From NCBI GenBank assembly GCA_963831385.1, contig CAWHPW010000007.1:1-64000 (forward strand): 64,000 nucleotides of DNA, written 5' to 3'. Numbering within the stretch: the first letter of the stretch is position 1; the number at the start of each line of letters is the position of its first letter. The notes beneath the pieces were generated by a model. It saw nothing but the letters and a program-made list of their open reading frames with translations. It ran no database searches and was not told where the DNA came from. Positions 56,993-64,000 of the stretch are shown one piece after another. The position numbers and the translations under genes are program-made. Source of the DNA: JACVRX01 sp963831385 (lineage in GTDB: Bacteria; Actinomycetota; Actinomycetes; Jiangellales; Jiangellaceae).

Positions 56993-57360
56993 AGCCACGT
57001 CAGGACTCCCCGCCGCACGGCGTAGAGGATCCCGGTCGCGAGAAAGCCGAGGAAGACGAACATCTCGATCAGCGTCGTCATCCCGAAGTTCGGTTCGGCG
57101 AACACGGTTGCCCACGGAAACAGGTAGACGGCGTCGACGGCGAAGACCACGTAGAGGAAGGCGTAGATGTAGTAGCGGATGTTGGTGTGTGCCCATCCTT
57201 CGCCGACGGGATCAACCCCCGATTCGTACGTGAGCAGCTTCTCGCGGGTGGGCCGACGTGGCGCTAGCAGGCGATTGGCGCCATAGGCCACGGTGACGAA
57301 CGCGACGCCGGCCACAGCCACGATCGCCAGGACGACGTACGGAGACAGGTAGGACTCCAC
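56989..57360 (-). CDS. nuoA: NADH-quinone oxidoreductase subunit A (second cluster)
   Basis: Three-helix membrane subunit near the quinone site. The 123-residue product begins MESYLSPYVVLAIVAVAGVA, contains KLLTYESGVDPVGEGWAHTN and YYIYAFLYVVFAVDAVYLFP, diagnostic for NuoA. First gene of the cluster; 237 bases separate it from the divergent korA. Confidence 0.95.
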   Translation of the reverse strand: MESYLSPYVVLAIVAVAGVAFVTVAYGANRLLAPRRPTREKLLTYESGVDPVGEGWAHTNIRYYIYAFLYVVFAVDAVYLFPWATVFAEPNFGMTTLIEMFVFLGFLATGILYAVRRGVLTWL

Positions 57361-57597
57361 GTCCGCCTCCTCGCAGCTGAATGCCGCCCCGGCCGGCTGT
57401 GTTCCACGCTACCCGTGGATTGGCCGGGTGAGTCCGACCACCCGCCGCAGTGAGAAATGCACGTGCACATTCCTGGGTCGGCGCACGGGAACGCGCTCCA
57501 ACGGTCGTAGCATGGGTACAGGAGGCGCATGACGCACCGCATGGCCGAAGGCGGCCAGGCGCCAAGACGTGCCACCTAGGGGAGGCGTCAACATCCG
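57361..57597. promoter_or_regulatory. nuoA-korA divergent control region
   Basis: A 237-base gap between divergent nuoA and korA. It contains the perfect 10-base palindrome TGCACGTGCA (57458-57467), a possible operator. No strong -35/-10 pairs stood out. Promoters for both transcripts are inferred from the layout only. Confidence 0.35.
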
Positions 57598-59463
57598 GTG
57601 ACCGGAAAGCAGGTCCAGGAGATCGACCGCGTGATCATCCGATTCGCAGGCGACTCCGGTGACGGAATGCAGCTGACCGGAGACAGATTCACCGCCGAGA
57701 CGGCCTCTTTCGGCAACGACCTGTCCACGCTGCCCAACTTCCCGGCTGAGATCCGCGCTCCCGCGGGGACTCTGCCTGGAGTGTCCAGTTTCCAGCTGCA
57801 TTTTGCCGACCACGACATCCTGACTCCCGGCGACGCACCGAATGTGCTCGTCGCGATGAACCCTGCCGCACTCAAGGCGAACATCGACGACCTCCCGCGT
57901 GGCGCCACTGTGATCGTCGACACCTCCGACTTCACCGAACGGGCGCTGAAGAAGGTCGGCTACTTGGCGAACCCGCTCGAGGACGACAGCCTGGTCGCAT
58001 ACAAGGTCCACGCACTGGATCTCACCGGCATGACCATGACGGCGCTGAAGGAGTTCGGCCTCACGCGCAAGGAAGCCGGGCGCTCGAAGAACATGTTCGC
58101 GCTGGGCCTGCTGTCGTGGATGTACGGCCGCCCCACCGAGGGCACGCTGAAGTTCCTGGAGCGCAAGTTCGCCAAGCACCCAACCATTCGCGACGCCAAC
58201 ATCACTGCGTTCCGGGCCGGCTGGAACTACGGGGAGACCACCGAGGACTTCGCGGTCTCGTACGAGGTCAAGCCGGCGCCACTGCCGCCCGGCCGGTACC
58301 GCAACATCACCGGAAACCTGGCGCTGTCCTATGGCCTGATCGCCGCGTCCCAACGCAGCGGGCTGCCGCTGTTCCTCGGCTCGTATCCGATCACCCCGGC
58401 ATCGGACATCCTGCACGAACTGTCCAAGCACAAGCGCTTCGGGGTGCGGACGTTCCAGGCCGAGGACGAGATCGCCGGCGTCGGCGCGGCACTCGGTGCG
58501 GCGTTCGGCGGAGCACTCGGTGTCACGACGACATCTGGGCCAGGTGTCGCCCTCAAGTCGGAGACGATCGGCCTTGCGGTCTCGCTCGAGCTGCCACTGA
58601 TCGTCTGCGACATCCAGCGCGGTGGCCCCTCCACCGGTCTACCCACCAAGACCGAGCAGGCCGACCTGCTGCAGGCGATGTTCGGCCGTAACAGCGAAGC
58701 GCCAGTGCCGATCGTGGCACCCTGCTCGCCCGGCGATTGCTTTGACGCCGCCTTGGAGGCCGCCCGGATCGCGGTGACCTACCGGACGCCGGTGCTGCTG
58801 CTCTCCGACGGCAACCTGGCCAACGGCGCCGAGCCGTGGCGGATCCCGGCTGTGTCCGATCTGCCGGCGATCGACCCCGACTTCGCTACTGCGCTGAATC
58901 ACGGGAACGGCACCGGACCCAGCGAGTTCTGGCCTTACTTGCGCGATCCGTCGACACTCGCCCGGCCCTGGGCCATCCCGGGAACGGCAGGTCTCGAGCA
59001 CCGTATCGGCGGCATCGAGAAAGCCGACGGTTCAGGCGACATCTCCTACGACCCGGACAATCATGACCGGATGGTTCGGCTGCGGCAGGCGAAGGTCGAC
59101 GGCATTGCCGCGAGCATCGGCCCGCTGGCAGTCGACGACCCCACGGGCGATGCGCGACTGCTCGTGCTGGGCTGGGGCTCCACCTACGGTCCCATCGGAG
59201 CGGCGGTGAGGCGGATCCGTCGGGCCGGCCGGCCCGTTGCCCAGGCGCACCTCCGTCACCTCAATCCGTTCCCAGCCAACACCGGCGAAATCCTGCGCTC
59301 CTATGACCGGGTGCTCGTACCGGAGATGAACCTCGGCCAGCTTGCCCTGCTGCTTCGGGGCCGGTTCCTGGTCGACGTGCAGAGCTACAACCGCGTCCGC
59401 GGGCTACCGTTCAAGGCCGAAGAGCTCGCCGACGTCATCGAGAAGGCGATTGCGGATGTCTGA
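57598..59463 (+). CDS. korA: 2-oxoglutarate:ferredoxin oxidoreductase, alpha subunit
   Basis: With KorB, converts 2-oxoglutarate and CoA to succinyl-CoA and CO2, reducing ferredoxin. The 621-residue product fuses the gamma domain (VIIRFAGDSGDGMQLTGDRF, ~residues 12-31) to the pyruvate-ferredoxin type alpha domain (SYPITPASDILHEL, then TFQAEDEIAGVGAALGAAFG). The GTG at 57598 has AGGGGAGG upstream. The stop overlaps korB by 8 bases. 2-Oxoacid substrate is inferred from the family. Confidence 0.94.
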   Translation: MTGKQVQEIDRVIIRFAGDSGDGMQLTGDRFTAETASFGNDLSTLPNFPAEIRAPAGTLPGVSSFQLHFADHDILTPGDAPNVLVAMNPAALKANIDDLPRGATVIVDTSDFTERALKKVGYLANPLEDDSLVAYKVHALDLTGMTMTALKEFGLTRKEAGRSKNMFALGLLSWMYGRPTEGTLKFLERKFAKHPTIRDANITAFRAGWNYGETTEDFAVSYEVKPAPLPPGRYRNITGNLALSYGLIAASQRSGLPLFLGSYPITPASDILHELSKHKRFGVRTFQAEDEIAGVGAALGAAFGGALGVTTTSGPGVALKSETIGLAVSLELPLIVCDIQRGGPSTGLPTKTEQADLLQAMFGRNSEAPVPIVAPCSPGDCFDAALEAARIAVTYRTPVLLLSDGNLANGAEPWRIPAVSDLPAIDPDFATALNHGNGTGPSEFWPYLRDPSTLARPWAIPGTAGLEHRIGGIEKADGSGDISYDPDNHDRMVRLRQAKVDGIAASIGPLAVDDPTGDARLLVLGWGSTYGPIGAAVRRIRRAGRPVAQAHLRHLNPFPANTGEILRSYDRVLVPEMNLGQLALLLRGRFLVDVQSYNRVRGLPFKAEELADVIEKAIADV

Positions 59464-60520
59464 TACCACGGTTGAGTTGGGGTTGGCGGCCGGCCTGCGC
59501 GGCGTGCCCACGACGGACGTCCCAGAGACCAAGAAGACCTTCACCAGCGACCAGGAGGTCCGTTGGTGCCCGGGGTGTGGCGACTACGCGATCCTCGCCA
59601 CGGTTCAGGGATTTCTCCCCGAACTGAGGTTGCGGCGCGAGAACATCGTCTTCGTCTCGGGCATCGGCTGCTCGTCACGGTTCCCGTACTACCTCGACAC
59701 CTACGGGATGCACTCCATCCACGGCCGGGCGCCGGCGATCGCCACTGGGCTGGCCGCGTCACGGCCGGACCTTTCGGTATGGGTGGTCACCGGTGACGGC
59801 GATGCGCTGTCGATTGGTGGCAACCATCTCATCCACGCCCTGCGGCGCAACGTCAATCTGACCATTCTGCTGTTCAACAATCGCATCTACGGGCTCACCA
59901 AGGGCCAGTACTCACCGACATCCGAGATCGGCAAGATCACCAAGTCCACGCCGATGGGTTCGCTGGACGCTCCTTTCAATCCGGTGTCGCTGGCCCTGGG
60001 CGCCGAGGCCACCTTCGTCGCCCGCACCATCGACTCCGACCGTGCTCACCTGACGTCGGTCCTGCGGGCGGCGGCTGCGCACCGCGGCACCTCGCTGGTC
60101 GAGATCTACCAGAACTGCAACATCTTCAACGACGGCGCCTTCGACCTGCTGAAAAGCGCGGACACCCGCGACGACGTGCTCATCCGGCTCGAGCACGGCC
60201 ACCCGGTGCGCTTCGGCGCCGACCTCGACCAGGGTGTGCGCCGAGATCCTGCCACCGGCGGGCTGGAGGTCTGCGCAGGCGACGATCCTTCGCTGATCGT
60301 CCACGACGCGCATGCCGCCGATCCGTCACAGGCCTTCGCACTGTCGCGGCTGGCTGACCCAGGCTCGCTGGCACGATCCGCGATCGGCATCTTTCGTCAG
60401 GTCGGGCGCGCAACGTACGGCGACTTGATGACTGCCCAGCTGGATCGCGCCGTCGACACCCAGGGGCCTGGTGACCTGGCCGGCCTGCTGGCCGGCAGCG
60501 ACCCGTGGACCGTCAACTAG
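59456..60520 (+). CDS. korB: 2-oxoglutarate:ferredoxin oxidoreductase, beta subunit
   Basis: Thiamine-diphosphate-binding subunit. From the ATG at 59456 (354 residues), VRWCPGCGDYAIL (~residues 35-47) and SGIGCSSRFPYY appear, then the TPP motif VVTGDGDALSIGGNHLIHAL and LLFNNRIYGLTKGQYSPTSE. The protein has no separate ferredoxin domain, so an external ferredoxin is required. Repeat copy E lies 34 bases after its stop. Confidence 0.94.
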   Translation: MSDTTVELGLAAGLRGVPTTDVPETKKTFTSDQEVRWCPGCGDYAILATVQGFLPELRLRRENIVFVSGIGCSSRFPYYLDTYGMHSIHGRAPAIATGLAASRPDLSVWVVTGDGDALSIGGNHLIHALRRNVNLTILLFNNRIYGLTKGQYSPTSEIGKITKSTPMGSLDAPFNPVSLALGAEATFVARTIDSDRAHLTSVLRAAAAHRGTSLVEIYQNCNIFNDGAFDLLKSADTRDDVLIRLEHGHPVRFGADLDQGVRRDPATGGLEVCAGDDPSLIVHDAHAADPSQAFALSRLADPGSLARSAIGIFRQVGRATYGDLMTAQLDRAVDTQGPGDLAGLLAGSDPWTVN

Positions 60521-60554
60521 CCTTGCTCACCCAGCCGTTCAGCGGCCATGGGGG

Positions 60555-60636
60555 CCACCACCAGGCGAACCCATACATCACCAGGCCTGCATGCCTGGTG
60601 ATGTACCGACGGGGGTGGTGAACGTGGTCATTCCGG
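60555..60636. repeat. dispersed palindromic repeat, copy E (korB/polyprenyl synthase junction)
   Basis: Perfect 13-base stem TACATCACCAGGC (60574-60586), loop CTGCAT, complement to 60605; outer arms CCACCACC and GGTGGTG also pair. It ends with GTGGTCATTCCGG, 14 bases before the polyprenyl synthase stop. It lies between two converging genes. Confidence 0.8.
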
Positions 60637-60650
60637 ATGTGGTGCCGGGG

Positions 60651-61646
60651 TCAGGCGGTGCGGGTGACCACGGAGTCGCAGAGCGCTTCCAGCGCGCGGC
60701 GGGCAGGGACATCGGGGAGCGGCGCCAGCACGGCTCGGGCGTCGTCGGCGTAGCGGCCTACCACGGCCCGGGCACGGGCCATCGCCGGATGTGCGCGCAG
60801 CAGTCGCAGCGCCTCGCTGTGCACGCCGTCGTCGTGCAGCGGCCCGTCGAGCAGCGCGCGCAGTGGTGCGTCCGCCGCTTCGATGGACTGGCGGGCATAG
60901 AGGACGGGAAGCGTCGGGATGCCGGCTCGAAGGTCGGTGCCAGAGGTCTTGCCCAGCACCGTCGACTCGCTGGCGATGTCGAGAACGTCGTCGGCGAGCT
61001 GGAAGGCCATCCCGATTCGCTCGCCGAACCGGGCGAGCACGTCGACAGTCGGCGCAGGCGCACCGGCGTGCAGCGCCCCGAGCCGGGCTGAGGTCGCGAT
61101 GAGCGAAGCCGTCTTGTCGGCCAGGACACCGAGGTAATGGGTGACGGGGTTCTCGTCGCCACGCGGACCCAACGTTTCATGAAGCTGCCCCTGCACGAGC
61201 CGTTCGAACGTCCGGGCCTGGATCCGCACCGATTCGGTGCCCAGCTCGGCCGCGATGTCCGAGGCCCGGGCGAACAAGAAGTCGCCGGTGAGAATGGCCA
61301 CGGTGTTGCCCCACAGCGCGTTCGCACTCGGTGCCCCCCGGCGCAGAGCCGCCTCGTCCATCACGTCGTCGTGGTACAGGGTGGCCACGTGAGTCAGTTC
61401 GACCACCACCGCGGCGTCCACCACGCCGGGAGCGTCCGCATCGCCGAAGTGGCCAGCGGTCAGGGCGAGCAGCGGCCGGAATCTCTTGCCGCCTGCGGCC
61501 ACGAGGTGCCGAGCCGCGGAGGCGAGCAGCGCGTCATCGGACTTGACCGCCTCAGTCAACCGCTCCTCGACCTCTTCGAGCCCCGCCGCGACCGCCGCCT
61601 CGAAGACTGGGTCGACCGAGGGAATGCCGAGGTTGAGCGAGGTCAC
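60651..61646 (-). CDS. polyprenyl diphosphate synthase
   Basis: Builds the isoprenoid side chain of menaquinone from isopentenyl diphosphate. The two Asp-rich motifs are present (ATLYHDDVMDEAALRRG and MAFQLADDVLDIAS), and KRFRPLLALTAG marks the substrate pocket. The GTG at 61646 has GGAGGGG upstream and gives 331 residues. It follows nuoN of the other operon by 23 bases, so it is probably cotranscribed. Chain length cannot be read from sequence with confidence. Confidence 0.92.
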   Translation of the reverse strand: MTSLNLGIPSVDPVFEAAVAAGLEEVEERLTEAVKSDDALLASAARHLVAAGGKRFRPLLALTAGHFGDADAPGVVDAAVVVELTHVATLYHDDVMDEAALRRGAPSANALWGNTVAILTGDFLFARASDIAAELGTESVRIQARTFERLVQGQLHETLGPRGDENPVTHYLGVLADKTASLIATSARLGALHAGAPAPTVDVLARFGERIGMAFQLADDVLDIASESTVLGKTSGTDLRAGIPTLPVLYARQSIEAADAPLRALLDGPLHDDGVHSEALRLLRAHPAMARARAVVGRYADDARAVLAPLPDVPARRALEALCDSVVTRTA

Positions 61647-61669
61647 GGCCCCTCCTCCTCGAGCTGTGG

Positions 61670-63196
61670 TCAGCGGACGAACAGAGCTGCCTGCTGGGCG
61701 AGTTCGAGCATCGGCCCCGGCAGAATGCCGAGGATGATCGTCGCGGCCACGCCTATTCCGATGCCGACGGTAGTCCACAGGCTCGGCACCGCGACGGTCG
61801 GGCCATCTGGCGCCGGATCGGTGAAGAACATCAACACGATGACCCGGATGTAGAAGAACGCGGCGATGGCGCTCGCCACCACCCCGACGACCACCAGCAG
61901 CACCGCACCCGCGTCTATCGCAGCAGAGAACACCACCAGCTTGCCGATGAAGCCGCTGGTCAGCGGTATGCCGGCGAAGGCGAGCAGGAACAGTGCGAAG
62001 GTCGCAGCGACCACAGGCGACCGTTTGCCCAGCCCCGCCCACTTCGCCAAGTGCGTGGCCTCGCCAGCGGAGTCCCGTACCAAGGTGACGACGGCGAACG
62101 CACCGACCGTCGTGAAGCCGTAGACGACGAGGTAGAACAGCACGGCGGCGGTGCCGATCGCGTCGGCGGCCACCATCCCGGTCAGGATGAACCCAGCGTG
62201 CGCGATCGACGAGTACGCCAGCATGCGCTTGACGTCGGTCTGGGTCAACGCCACCACGACGCCGACCATCATGGTGAGCACGGCGACCGCCCAGAACATC
62301 GGCTGCCAGTCGCTGCTCAACCCCCCGAACGACACGTAGAAGATCCGCAGCATCGCTCCGAAAGCCGCCACCTTGGTGCAGGCGGCCATGAAGCCTGTGA
62401 CGGGTGTCGGCGCGCCCTGATACACGTCGGGAGTCCAGGAGTGGAACGGCGCAGCGCTCACCTTGAACAGCAGACCGACCGCTATCAGGCCGACTCCGGC
62501 GAGAAGCAGGCCTTCCTGACCCACCCGGGCGCCTAGCGCCACGTCGATGTCCGAAAGCCGCACGGAGCCCGCGAACCCGTAGATCAGAGCCGCGCCGAAC
62601 AGGAAGAACGCCGAGGAGAACGCCCCGAGCAGGAAATACTTCAGCGCCGCTTCCTGCGAGAGCAGCCGACGCCGCCGGGCCATGCCGGCGAGCAGGTACA
62701 GCGGCAGGGACAGCACCTCCAGCGCGACGAACAGCGTCAGCAGATCGTTGGACGCCGGGAACAGCAACATCCCGCCGATCGCGAACATCGTCAGCGGGTA
62801 GACCTCTGTCTGCAGAACACCCTCGGCGACCAGGGTGCGTTCCGCCGCCCCACCCGGCAGCGCTGAAGCCGACGGCGCGAATGCGTCTCCTCCGCCCTCC
62901 AGCCGTCGTTCAGCGAAGAACAGAATGCTGATCGCGGCCAGCACCAAGATCGCTCCTTGCAGGAACAACGCCGGCCCGTCGATCGCCACTGAGCCCGACG
63001 CGCCAACCAGAGACGTTCCGGCCAGCCAGATCACCGCGGCGAATGCCGCGATCAGCGCCACGAGCGCGAGACCGACCTGCAGCAGGTGCCGCGGCGGGCG
63101 GGGGACGAACGCCTCGATCAGGACCCCGATGATCGCAGCTCCGAAGACGATCAGCATCGGCAGCAGTTCGGCATATTCGATAGTGGGCGCGTTCAC
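61670..63196 (-). CDS. nuoN: NADH-quinone oxidoreductase subunit N (first operon)
   Basis: Antiporter-like subunit of the complete-type nuo operon. The 508-residue product has about 14 hydrophobic segments and the signatures KVSAAPFHSWTPDVYQGAPT and VKRMLAYSSIAHAGFILTGM. The start is GTG 63196, directly after the nuoM stop, with GGAAG upstream. It differs clearly from the nuoN at 48-49 kb, so the two are not recent duplicates. Confidence 0.94.
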   Translation of the reverse strand: MNAPTIEYAELLPMLIVFGAAIIGVLIEAFVPRPPRHLLQVGLALVALIAAFAAVIWLAGTSLVGASGSVAIDGPALFLQGAILVLAAISILFFAERRLEGGGDAFAPSASALPGGAAERTLVAEGVLQTEVYPLTMFAIGGMLLFPASNDLLTLFVALEVLSLPLYLLAGMARRRRLLSQEAALKYFLLGAFSSAFFLFGAALIYGFAGSVRLSDIDVALGARVGQEGLLLAGVGLIAVGLLFKVSAAPFHSWTPDVYQGAPTPVTGFMAACTKVAAFGAMLRIFYVSFGGLSSDWQPMFWAVAVLTMMVGVVVALTQTDVKRMLAYSSIAHAGFILTGMVAADAIGTAAVLFYLVVYGFTTVGAFAVVTLVRDSAGEATHLAKWAGLGKRSPVVAATFALFLLAFAGIPLTSGFIGKLVVFSAAIDAGAVLLVVVGVVASAIAAFFYIRVIVLMFFTDPAPDGPTVAVPSLWTTVGIGIGVAATIILGILPGPMLELAQQAALFVR

Positions 63197-64000
63197 TCAC
63201 TCACTCCCTTCCGCCGCGGGAGTGATGGGTTCGGGATCACTCACCCCGACCTCAGCGAGCGTGGGCCGCACGCCGTCATCGATGACGTCCAACAGCGGCT
63301 TGGGGAAGAACCCGACCGCGAGCAGAAGGGCCACCAGAGGCGCGACGACCAGAATCTCGCGCCGCCGCAGGTCCGGAAAATCCCTCGTCGCGTCACGGGC
63401 GGGCCCGGTCATCGTGCGCTGGTAGAACAGCAAGATGTACAACGCGGCCAGGATGATGCCGACGGTCGCCACGACCGCTGCGGCTCGATACCGGCTGTAG
63501 GTGCCCACCAACACCAGGAACTCGCTCACGAACGTCGCAAGGCCGGGCAATGCGAGCCCGGACAGCCCGGCGAACAGCAGCGACCCCGCGAGAATCGGGG
63601 CCGGCTGAGCCACGCCGCCGTAGTCGGCGACGAGCCTCGACCCCCGTCGAACGACGAGGAAACCGACGATGACGAACAAGGCCACCGTCGACAACCCGTG
63701 GTTGACCATGTACAGCGTCGACCCGGCCAATCCTTGGCTGGTGAGCGCGAAGATGCCGAGCACGATGAAGCCGAAGTGGGAGATCGAGGTGTAGGCGATC
63801 AGTCGCTTCATGTCGGTCTGCCCGACGGCCAGCAGGGCTCCGTAGATGATGCTGATGACGGCGAGCACGACCACCACTGGGGCGAACTCGCGAGTGGCGT
63901 CCGGGAACAAGGGCAGAACCAGCGCGATCATGCCGAACGTACCGACCTTGTCCATGACACCAGACAGGTAGGCAGCGTTCGCCGGCGTGGCTTCTGCGGC
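63197..64000 (-). CDS. nuoM: NADH-quinone oxidoreductase subunit M (first operon, partial, 5' end outside window)
   Basis: Antiporter-like subunit; only the C-terminal half is in the window and the frame is open to 64000. The signatures TDMKRLIAYTSISHFGFIVL and MDKVGTFGMIALVL are present. Immediately followed by nuoN. The rest of this nuo operon lies beyond the right edge. Confidence 0.93.
   Translation of the reverse strand, partial: AAEATPANAAYLSGVMDKVGTFGMIALVLPLFPDATREFAPVVVVLAVISIIYGALLAVGQTDMKRLIAYTSISHFGFIVLGIFALTSQGLAGSTLYMVNHGLSTVALFVIVGFLVVRRGSRLVADYGGVAQPAPILAGSLLFAGLSGLALPGLATFVSEFLVLVGTYSRYRAAAVVATVGIILAALYILLFYQRTMTGPARDATRDFPDLRRREILVVAPLVALLLAVGFFPKPLLDVIDDGVRPTLAEVGVSDPEPITPAAEGSE

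Overview
This is a high-GC actinobacterial chromosome segment. Evidence includes GC-rich codon use, many GTG starts, four-base ATGA/GTGA gene overlaps, actinobacterial-type NusG and L17 with long acidic tails, a rpoB TTG start, and the neighbourhood rpmG-hadA-hadB-murB-secE-nusG. From memory, the order from the ribosomal cluster through yajQ, htpX, a second nuo cluster, korAB, a polyprenyl synthase and the main nuo operon resembles Streptomyces and relatives. A member of Actinomycetia outside the mycolic-acid group is the best guess; I cannot name a genus.

Layout. 1-17673 (minus strand): the S10-spc-alpha ribosomal block, read right to left from rpsJ to rplQ and truA, with secY, adk, map, infA, rpmJ and rpoA, plus one small DUF1707 membrane protein gene between map and infA. 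18095-22335 (minus): the str operon rpsL-rpsG-fusA-tuf. 22761-30202 (minus): rpoB-rpoC. 30522-35361 (minus): secE-nusG-rplK-rplA, a DUF559-like gene, rplJ-rplL, and tRNA-Trp upstream. 35504-37848 (plus): an aspartate-type aminotransferase and an adenosine deaminase. 37881-41442 (minus): rpmG-hadA-hadB-MFS-murB and tRNA-Thr/tRNA-Met. 41519-47066: mostly plus-strand accessory genes (DUF2784, yajQ, a receiver/thioredoxin-reductase-like fusion and a membrane-anchored class III nucleotidyl cyclase), with tRNA-Tyr and a secreted protein on the minus strand. 47124-57360 (minus): htpX and a second, incomplete complex I cluster nuoABC-HIJKLMN lacking nuoD, E, F and G. 57598-60520 (plus): korAB, 2-oxoglutarate:ferredoxin oxidoreductase. 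60651-64000 (minus): a polyprenyl diphosphate synthase, then nuoN and the end of nuoM of another nuo operon entering from the right edge.

The most unusual structure is a family of about 80-bp palindromic repeats, five copies in 64 kb (near 18.0, 22.7, 37.8, 41.9 and 60.6 kb). Each sits 6-18 bases past the 3' end of a minus-strand gene, and their stems differ by compensated base changes. One copy supplies the last codons of the adenosine deaminase gene. A second repeat pair flanks the DUF559-like gene inside the rplKAJL region. The leaders of rpsJ and rpsL share an identical 24-base element. RpsL carries Arg at position 88, where Lys is normal, a change known to give streptomycin resistance.

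Three conserved genes (map, rpoC, nuoL of the second cluster) are each split by a one-base frameshift, always an apparent extra base, and rplA may have a fourth near its 3' end. Because rpoC is indispensable, sequence or assembly error is the simplest explanation, so these genes are annotated across both frames.
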